Positions 57,616-64,000 of a stretch of DNA of 64,000 bases are shown in pieces. The notes under the pieces are model-generated. The model was not told the DNA's origin. It did not search any database and saw nothing but the letters and a program-made list of their open reading frames with translations. Each line of letters begins with the position of its first letter. The first letter of the stretch is position 1. The stretch comes from Staphylotrichum longicolle (lineage: Eukaryota > Ascomycota > Sordariomycetes > Sordariales > Chaetomiaceae), in assembly GCA_019096155.1 (NCBI GenBank), contig JAHCVI010000006.1, positions 806,001-870,000 of the forward strand, in the 5' to 3' direction. Both the position numbers and the translations under genes were made by a program.

Positions 57616-58827
57616 TTATACCTTCTTCCCCGCAACCGTAGGTCTTCCACTCCCGCCTCCACTCCCGCTCCCAGCTCCGGCAGCACTTCCGTCCCTGCTT
57701 GCCCCGCTTCCCGTAAACATCTCGCCCTTTTCGACGCTCTGCTCGCGGATGACTTCAATGGCCTGGCTGTCAAACACGAGGCGGCCGCGGTTGACGGAGC
57801 GGAAGGAGAGCGAGAACTGCGAGAGGCGCGTGGTGCGCTCGCTGGAGGGGGCCGAGGAGGTCTTTTCGCGTAGGAACACGCGAAGTGTCGGAATGCAGGC
57901 GGCCATAATGGTAACGGTGGCCTCGGCAATGTCCCAGACGAAGAGGTCGACTTCATTGTCTGCAAGGAAGACGAGTAAGGGAATGTCCAGAGGGCAGAAA
58001 CAGGCGAGAGAACAGAGGAACCTACAGTCATCTCCGGACCCAAGAGTCGGCAGCTTGACGCACTTGACGATGCCCACAGCGCCGGCCCTGTCACCCGTTA
58101 GCTTTCCTCTCCCTGTACCATCCAAGGTACCTCAGGGAACTCACACAGCACCCATGCTCATTGCCACCAAAATGCCCAACTTCTCCTTCTTCTTCAGGGT
58201 AAGCGAACAGAGAAAAGTCCAGGGCAAACCCGCCAAGATAAAATCATACAGCGAGCTCAGCGCGCCGGTCCCGATCCAGATGTTGATCCCCACCCCTAGC
58301 GGCCAGCACCGGCCCTCCAACTCGAAATGCCATCTCTTCGACACCGGCTGACACTGGATCCACGGCACCATCGCGCTGAACACCATGGCGATATTCAGCG
58401 TGACGATCAGAAACCACACAAACGCCCTCGTCTTCCCCATCGTCAACCTCAGCAGGGACACGGCAAAGGCCGTCTTGGTCCACGCGAGCGCCGTCAGGGT
58501 GGTGGTTGCGCGGGAGTCGAGGATCAGGATCCACCGCGAGGTGTCAAGGATGACGATGTCGTAGCTGTGGTGGCCCATGCCGAACTCCTTGACGAGAATG
58601 GTGGTGAGGATGCACGTCACGAAGCAGATTAGCGAGGAGGCGATGAGCAGCCAGTCGTCCCACCAGAGCCCCTTTTTCAGGCTTGTCTTGATGTAGACGC
58701 GCAGGGCAAGGAAGGCGGCCGCGAAGCTGGTGAGCGCCCATTGGGCGGAGAGGAGCATGCCCCCGCGGGAGGAGTGGTCGGCGAGGGCATACTCCTCGGG
58801 GCTGAGAGGGGCGGCGGAGACGGGCAT
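57616..58827 (-). CDS. Rhodopsin-domain (PTH11-like) seven-transmembrane protein, 362 residues
   Basis: Exons 58827-58145, 58087-58026 and 57959-57616 join in frame. Seven hydrophobic segments are visible, among them LSAQWALTSFAAAFLALRVY, LLIASSLICFVTCILTTILV, FVWFLIVTLNIAMVFSAMV, TGALSSLYDFILAGLPW and WDIAEATVTIMAACIPTLRV. Family landmarks are LWWDDWLLIAS after helix 1, CWPLGVGINIW, the KKKEKLGILVAMSMGAVAG loop/helix and NEVDLFVWDIAEA. These define the large fungal rhodopsin-domain family that includes PTH11-like receptors; ligands are unknown for nearly all members. There is no N-terminal CFEM domain. The cytoplasmic tail is Ser/Gly-rich. An in-frame Met at 59004 would add 59 low-complexity residues; 58827 is preferred. 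Confidence 0.88.
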
Positions 58828-59835
58828 CGTGGCCACGGAGGGGGGTGAAGTCAGTTCAGGGCTTCGGGGTTCTGAGGGGCGGGCTTGGGCGTCGTCGATG
58901 GCGCGGGTGCCGCCGTAGCATCGTGCCTCGGTAGCAGAGGCGCGATCCGGGGATGGACGCGAGGGATTGGGGTTGCCAACGGGTGTGACGTGGCCGCGAT
59001 GCAAAAAGAAAAAACAATCATAATATCAGCCAGTGGCCATCGCCATATCTTGTACCTCCCGCATCGACGACTCGGGCCGAGACGGATGCCCGCGCACGGA
59101 GAAGCGAGCAAGAGCCAGAAGAGGATGCGAGAAAGCTCAGACAACTGACAACTGGACGATTGCAAAGGTCCAGGAGTGCGCCCAGGGGTCCAAGGGGGGG
59201 CCAGTCGCTGGGCTCATTGGTGCGGTTAAGCACGGAGAGCACACCTTCACCGGGGTCACGGCCCCCCGCAAGGACAATCGGCGCACTAGTGGCAGCTGCA
59301 AGGTAGCACCCACGGGCCGCTTTGACGATCTGAGGACGATGGATTCACACACCGGTCAAGCCACACTTGGCGTTGTTGGTTTGCAGCACTGCATTGGTCA
59401 GTGTAAGTCTGGGGAAAAAACAGGGGTTTGGTGAATTTCGGGTTAGCCACCACGAACGGGTAACTCTTTTTAGCATTTAGCAGCGTTGGGATCGATGCTA
59501 CCGCATGAATGCGTTTCCGAGATCTGGTCAACAAGTCTCGACCGCAGTTCGACTGCCAGGCATACCAGGGTTCTTTTAGAGTCTGGGACTGTGCCGCTGT
59601 CAAGAAAGGGGTTGCACAGCGACGGGAGCCTTGTGAACAGTAACGCAATGATAACGATTTCTCTGGTAGCAACCAATACTCTGCTGAACTGTCCTCTTCT
59701 ATCATGGACAGTTGGCATGTGAATCAAGGTCGGCCCCGTTGCTCAAATATGGCCATTTCCCGTGAGATTAGAAATACCTATTCAGGTGGCGTATGTTATA
59801 CATAGGTCCCTAGCCCTAACGTAGCGCCGTGCCGC
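58828..59835. other. Intergenic
   Basis: About 1 kb upstream of the rhodopsin-like gene and downstream of the broken secreted-protein gene. No coding or RNA feature is recognised. Confidence 0.5.
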
Positions 59836-60221
59836 TCAAGGACTGGTGAACCAGCCGAGGTTAAAGGCAGCGATGATATCGTTCACGTTGGCATAGGCCG
59901 CGTCGGCAGGCCCACACTTCGGGACATACGCTGCAGCCCTCCCAGCGGCCAGTGTAACAGGCTCCGCAAACATTGCTGGCAAGGATGTCAAGGGACAGCC
60001 TCCAAAATCAAGGCACGAGGCGAGATGCTCGCCACCAGGAGCAAATCAGATGTACCGGCATCGGGGGGTCCCATTTCATAGAGCTGGGTAGAGGTCAGGT
60101 TGAGTTCTTTGAGAGAGGCCAGGCCCGGCCCGGGAATGACCTCGGGATACGCCTTGGGAGCTGCCTTTACAGTCTCGAGGGACGTGAGGGTGAGGAGGAA
60201 CGAGGTTAAGAACCTCGCCAT
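59836..60221 (-). pseudogene. Disrupted small secreted protein gene
   Basis: The frame opening at 60221 encodes a signal peptide (MARFLTSFLLTLTSLETVKA) and ASLKELNLTSTQLYEMG, then stops at 59988. Immediately afterwards another frame reads CLDFGGCPLTSLPAMFAEP and YVPKCGPADAAYANVNDIIA, ending at 59836. The second part resembles the Cys-containing end of a fungal small secreted protein family I recall but cannot name. The two pieces lie in different frames, with no plausible intron between them (largest candidate under 30 nt). The most natural reading is a frameshifted gene or a sequence error. Confidence 0.5.
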
Positions 60222-61009
60222 TCTTCAATGCTGTACTTGCTGGGAGTAACAAGGTGTCGGGGACTATGTAGTGAGCTTGATGCAGAGGAACAAACCCAGA
60301 TTTCAAAGCTGAAGGAGGGCTGAGACTCATATTTATATTTGTGTCGACCTACCGATGCCCTCCATCTAGATGGAAGACTGAACATGTCACAAGCGGAAAT
60401 CTCGGATAGTTGCCACCATCCTCGTTTGGTGCCACGGCAGAGTGTATTGGACCAACAGCTTCTTGCCTCAGAGCCCTCCTCCTTTTCCTTTTGGCAAAAG
60501 GGTTCTGGCATACAGGAAGGGAAGCCAATACAGCCTTCGAGCGGCCCCCTTTCAACATCTTGTGCAGCAGGACTGTGTGAGATCCCAACGCCGCCCTGTG
60601 CAACATACCACAAGCTGCTGGCTTTGAGACAAGTTCGTCGTGCCGAGTAAAGCAAGCTAAAAGGGAGAACTTAGAAGACAGGTTGTACACAGCCAGTCTC
60701 AAGCTCCAGTTGTATTGGCTTGAGTTGCCTGCGACAGGTCTACATCCAGACATGTTCTTTTCAGTTAACGGTTCGGAACAAAACTTGAAGTGAATCAATT
60801 TCTGGACGCCGGTTTCTGGACAACTGCACGAACGGCCTCACTTTCCCATCTGCTCGCCACATGGATGTATTGGTGCTCCTTAGGGCCCACGAAATAGCAC
60901 ATTGAAGAGGATCCTGGGGAGTGGTTCGCTTTCTATCAAATGGTACCGCAAGGGGAGAGAAAGAGTCTTGAGCTGGGAGTGAATGCCGGACGCCACTTCT
61001 TGGTGATGA
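60222..61009. other. Intergenic, missing 5' part of the GH76 gene would be expected here
   Basis: 788 bp between a minus-strand remnant and the GH76 fragment. I looked for an exon encoding the signal peptide and N-terminal 50-100 residues of a GH76 enzyme and found none. Confidence 0.45.
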
Positions 61010-62320
61010 ATGGCTTCTTGTGCTGATCAGTTTGACTCTGAAACTCAGTGGGAAGGCGGCGCGCTCTGGGGCACCATGGTCGACTACTGGCACTACACCA
61101 ACGACACCACGTACAACAAAATCACCACGCAGTCTCTCCTCTTCCAGTCCGAGCGCATATACAACCCGCTCAACTGGAGCCTCTCAATGGGCAACGACGA
61201 CCAAGGGTTCTGGAACATGAGCGCCATGCGGGCCGCCGAAGTGGCTTATCCCGACCCGCAGGTCGACCAGCCGCAGTGGCTCGCCTTGGCCCAGGGCGTG
61301 TTCAACCAGCTGGCCTCGCGCTGGGAGCCCGAGCTCTGCGGACGCGGGCTCCAGTGGCAGGTCTACCAGGCCAACCGGGGGTTTGACTACAAGAACACCA
61401 TCGCGACGGCTGTTCTGTTCAACATGGGCGCCAGGCTGGCCAGGTACACGCGCAACGAGTCGTACGCGGCCTGGGCCGAGAGGTCGTGGGACTGGCTGGT
61501 CGGCGTCAAGTACATCGACGACCAGTACAACGTCTACGACGGCGCACATTACCAAAACAACTGCACCATCATCGACAAGGCCCAGTTCTCGTACAACGCT
61601 GCCGTGCTTGCCGAGGGGCTGGCGCACATGTATGCTTATGTATGTCTTCCCTTCTTTTTTCTCGCCTCGATTCCCGCTGAGCATAATCCCCGGGCACACC
61701 CGCAGACAAACGCATCCACAAAGTGGCACACTCCCCTAGCCGGCCTCGTCAACCGCACCCTCACCTTCTTCTTCTTCCCCGACGGCATCATGGTCGAGCA
61801 GCCGTGCGAGCGGCCCGACGCGGTCGGCTGCAACACGGACCAGCTCTCGTTCAAGGGGTACATGCACCGGTGGCTGGCGACGGCGACGCTGCTGGCGCCC
61901 TTCCTCGCGGATCTCGTCCTCGCCGCGCTGCGGTCCTCGGCCGCGGGCGCCGCCGCGAGCTGCGACCCCGGCGACGGCACGTGCGGCTTCCGCTGGACCA
62001 CGGGCTCCTACGACGGCAGCACGGGCACGGGGCAGCAGATGAGCGCGCTGGCGGCGCTGGTGAGCCTGCTGGTCACGCACGAGGGGGTCGCGCCGCCGCT
62101 GACGGAGGCGACTGGCGGCACGAGTGCGGGGGATCCGGGGGCCGGTAATCATGTGTTTAAGCCGGGCGAGCTGGCGCCTATTGCGAAGGGCGACCGGGTC
62201 GGGGCGGGGGCCTTGACGGCGTTTCTGTTGGCGAGCATGCTGGCTGGGATGTGGTGGTTGATGCGGGACGAGACGAAGCCTCTGAAGAGGCCTGCCGTGA
62301 TGAAGAGGCGGGGTGGATGA
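61010..62320 (+). CDS. GH76 family (Dfg5/Dcw1-like) putative cell-wall mannosidase/transglycosidase, N-terminally incomplete
   Basis: Exons 61010-61639 and 61706-62320 give 414 residues. GH76 landmarks are WEGGALWGTMVDYWHYTND, the catalytic Asp pair in MGNDDQGFW, GLQWQVYQANRGFDYKN and KGYMHRWLATATLL. Fungal members (Dfg5/Dcw1) are thought to attach GPI proteins to wall glucan. A C-terminal hydrophobic segment (LTAFLLASMLAGMWWLM) is followed by a basic tail, which looks more like a membrane anchor than a GPI signal. Normal members start with a signal peptide and about 50-80 more residues. Here the homology begins abruptly at a possible acceptor (CTCAG before TGGGAAGGC, about 61048), so the true 5' exon is missing or unrecognised. 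The 66-nt intron has no stop and is a multiple of three. Confidence 0.82.
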   Translation: MASCADQFDSETQWEGGALWGTMVDYWHYTNDTTYNKITTQSLLFQSERIYNPLNWSLSMGNDDQGFWNMSAMRAAEVAYPDPQVDQPQWLALAQGVFNQLASRWEPELCGRGLQWQVYQANRGFDYKNTIATAVLFNMGARLARYTRNESYAAWAERSWDWLVGVKYIDDQYNVYDGAHYQNNCTIIDKAQFSYNAAVLAEGLAHMYAYVCLPFFFLASIPAEHNPRAHPQTNASTKWHTPLAGLVNRTLTFFFFPDGIMVEQPCERPDAVGCNTDQLSFKGYMHRWLATATLLAPFLADLVLAALRSSAAGAAASCDPGDGTCGFRWTTGSYDGSTGTGQQMSALAALVSLLVTHEGVAPPLTEATGGTSAGDPGAGNHVFKPGELAPIAKGDRVGAGALTAFLLASMLAGMWWLMRDETKPLKRPAVMKRRGG

Positions 62321-63181
62321 TCGTCAGGGGGAAACATGGTGCGGGTGCATGTCAAACACATGCTTTTATTCGTTACTCCTACGACTATGATGGCGCTTCT
62401 ATAAAATAAGTAGCTCCTTTTTATCGAGCATGATAGCCGGGGCTCTTCTGCGCGGCGACTCAGGCGTTGTCTCGAGCATAGGTCCACTCGCGAAACGCTT
62501 TTCGCTCTTTGGTGGTCGGTAACGCGCGCCGGATGGTGTTGATGCTCGTGTGGCGTCCTGATGGCCGTCTCGCATTTCCTTGCACACGGCCTCAAACTTC
62601 TGCGCGATCTTCTCGTCGACTCCTCCATGGTGTTTTTGTGAAGCAAGCGCAAAGGTCGGGCTGTGTATTGATGAAAGTAGGAAGTCAGTTCTACTGTGCT
62701 GACCGTAATAGTACCTGTAGAGAAGAAATGAGAAAGACTGACTCAGCTCTGGTTTGGATGGCAAGAAAAATAAAACGTTCATACCCGCGAGTGAGCGGGA
62801 GCTGGAAATACATGGTCATGAGGGCAGACAATCCCAGGTTCTGCCATAATCTGTCCGAGAGAAGCGAATGCAGGGCGGCACACTGCACATTTTACCTCGA
62901 AAGCAGATCGTTGTAAAGTGGTAGTGGTGGTTTAGCAACAGTTACCTGCCTTGTAGTAGCAAAGTTCTTCTCTTTATGATTTCTATGTTTTCTTTCATCA
63001 ATTCCTCTTTTTCGTTTTTCATTCTCTCTACATCTCTAAGTTCGTTTCTTTTTTTTTCTTTTCCTTTATATTGTTTTCTTTTATCTTTCATGTTTAGTTT
63101 CCTTTTCTTTTATTGTTAACTTTCCTTTTTCTTTCCTTTTTCTTTCCTGTCTTTTGCTCCTTTTCTTTTCTTCCTTTTCTT

Positions 63182-63223
<42 letters not shown>

Positions 63224-63717
63224 CTTTTCTTTCCTTTTGTTCTTTCCTTTCTTTGCTCTTTCTTTCTCTTCTTTTTACTCTTTTCTTCTCCTTCCTTTCT
63301 TTCCTTTCCTGTTTTAGTGTTATTTACTTGATTTATTCTTTCTCCCCCTCTCTCCTTCAATGAATGGACAAGCGGAAAGCATCCATCTGATGAGGTGCAG
63401 TCAACCAATGCCACCTCCAAACACCTTTTCCGGGGCTTTTTCAAGTGTAGGCCGGCTAAGCAGTCCGGGTGCATCTTCCGGGTCAACGGCCGAGCGGGCA
63501 ACTGCCGGCACCATGCGGGGTTCCGGGGTTGGGGTCGGAGGACCATTCCCGTCCCGGACAACGTCCACCGATGCACTTGGAGGAGACCGACGGATGTTGA
63601 TAACCTGTCCGGATATTTCCAATTCTTACTGAGCAACAGATGGTTCTTTGCCCCACGAATCGAAGTCCAAGAAAACCCACGTCGGAGTCGCGCAACACGG
63701 ATAACCACCAAGCCATC
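62321..63717. other. Intergenic with long polypyrimidine tract
   Basis: No gene is recognised in this 1.4 kb. It is dominated by the C/T tract listed separately; the last 350 bp are the presumed promoter of the dehydrogenase gene. Confidence 0.55.
63000..63360 (+). repeat. Polypyrimidine tract with T40 homopolymer
   Basis: About 360 bp are overwhelmingly T and C on the plus strand, built from TTTCC, TTTCTTT and similar words, with an uninterrupted run of 40 T at 63184-63223. Reading frames across it encode only Phe/Ser/Leu or Lys/Arg/Glu and are not genes. Confidence 0.9.
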
Positions 63718-64000
63718 ATGACAAGTTGCAAGTCTATCATTGTGACTGGCGGGGCCAGCGGCATCGGCCTCGCCATAACGCGGCACTTTGCCTCGCAGGG
63801 ACACCATGTCGCGATACTCGACATGAACGGAGACACCGGGCCGCGCGTTGCGGCTTCGGTGGCGGGCGAGTTTGTCCAGGCATGCGTGTCGTTCTATCAA
63901 TGCGATGTCTCGTCTTGGGACGAGCAGGCAGCCGTGTTCAAGAAAGTCTTCCACAAGCAGGGCGACAGAATTGACATTGTCGTGGCAAACGCGGGGGTGT
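63718..64000 (+). CDS. Short-chain dehydrogenase/reductase (SDR), N-terminal part, cut by window end
   Basis: The frame begins MTSCKSIIVTGGASGIGLAI, containing the TGxxxGxG Rossmann cofactor-binding motif (TGGASGIG). It continues with HHVAILDMNG, where the Asp after the second strand suggests NAD(H) preference. FYQCDVSSWDEQ and the NAG motif in IDIVVANAGV are typical of classical SDRs. The catalytic Ser-Tyr-Lys lie beyond the window. The substrate is unknown; the sequence is of the general 15-hydroxyprostaglandin-dehydrogenase-like type common in fungi. The start codon is the first ATG of the conserved block. Confidence 0.9.
   Translation, partial: MTSCKSIIVTGGASGIGLAITRHFASQGHHVAILDMNGDTGPRVAASVAGEFVQACVSFYQCDVSSWDEQAAVFKKVFHKQGDRIDIVVANAGV

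Noticed and set aside
57616..63717. Secondary-metabolite gene cluster
   Set aside because: A rhodopsin-like protein, a GH76 gene and an SDR lie nearby, but there is no backbone synthase, P450 or cluster regulator in the window.
63094..63954. Minus-strand open frame of 286 codons with a very Lys/Arg/Glu-rich end
   Set aside because: It is produced by the polypyrimidine tract and overlaps the SDR gene; the lysine run is a composition artefact.
1..64000. CRISPR arrays, bacterial operons or prophage
   Set aside because: Spliceosomal introns, a Pol III tRNA terminator and eukaryote-specific genes make the window clearly fungal; no repeat-spacer arrays were seen.

Overview
The window is nuclear DNA of a filamentous ascomycete, most likely a Sordariomycete and probably close to Sordariales/Chaetomiaceae. 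The evidence is GC-rich coding sequence, many short introns (about 50-100 nt) with GTRAGT donors, CTRAC branch points and YAG acceptors, and a gene set typical of Pezizomycotina (UsgS, Inp1, HET-domain genes, a NACHT-ankyrin gene, a PTH11/rhodopsin-like gene). The species cannot be named from the sequence alone. All exon structures were assembled by eye from reading frames and splice signals. Most close exactly in frame.

Layout. 1-987 (-): 5' part of a UsgS-like membrane protein. 1949-4309 (+): Inp1-like peroxisome inheritance protein. 5139-6262 (-): OTU1 deubiquitinase. 7218-10802 (+): Rsc1/Rsc2-type double bromodomain-BAH subunit. 11886-11956 (+): tRNA-Gly(GCC). 13120-15162 (+): NYN-domain protein. 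17115-18261 (-): mitochondrial carrier with an apparent frameshift. 20645-23144 (+): Rad54. 23514-28423 (-): 1500-residue NACHT/C2H2/ankyrin protein with a repeat tail. 28943-32443 (+): SNF2-family ATPase, divergent from it. 33245-35386 (-): HET-domain protein. 35936-40478 (-): UDP-glucose:glycoprotein glucosyltransferase. 41302-45378 (+): alpha-COP. 45702-46619 (-): Rpn12. 49178-52192 (+): Skt5/Chs4-like chitin synthase activator ending in CVVM. 53279-53330: 5S rRNA-like fragment. 53403-55295 (-): second HET-domain gene. 55761-57253 (+): unknown 467-residue protein, head to head with it. 57616-58827 (-): rhodopsin-domain membrane protein. 59836-60221 (-): broken small secreted protein. 61010-62320 (+): GH76 (Dfg5/Dcw1-like) protein lacking its N-terminus. 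63718-64000 (+): start of a short-chain dehydrogenase.

The housekeeping genes serve unrelated processes: chromatin and DNA repair (Rsc, Rad54), proteostasis (OTU1, Rpn12, UGGT), secretory traffic (alpha-COP) and cell wall (Skt5-like, GH76). Interleaved are two accessory stretches resembling fungal nonself-recognition loci: about 23.5-35.4 kb (NACHT-ankyrin gene, SNF2 ATPase, HET gene) and about 53.3-57.3 kb (HET gene plus an unknown partner). The strongest candidate for something undescribed is the C-terminal array of about eleven copies of a QNKKRL-type motif on the NACHT-ankyrin protein. Also notable are a Rad54 start codon that appears split by an intron, a CaaX box carried on a 12-nt last exon, and a 5'-half 5S rRNA pseudogene.
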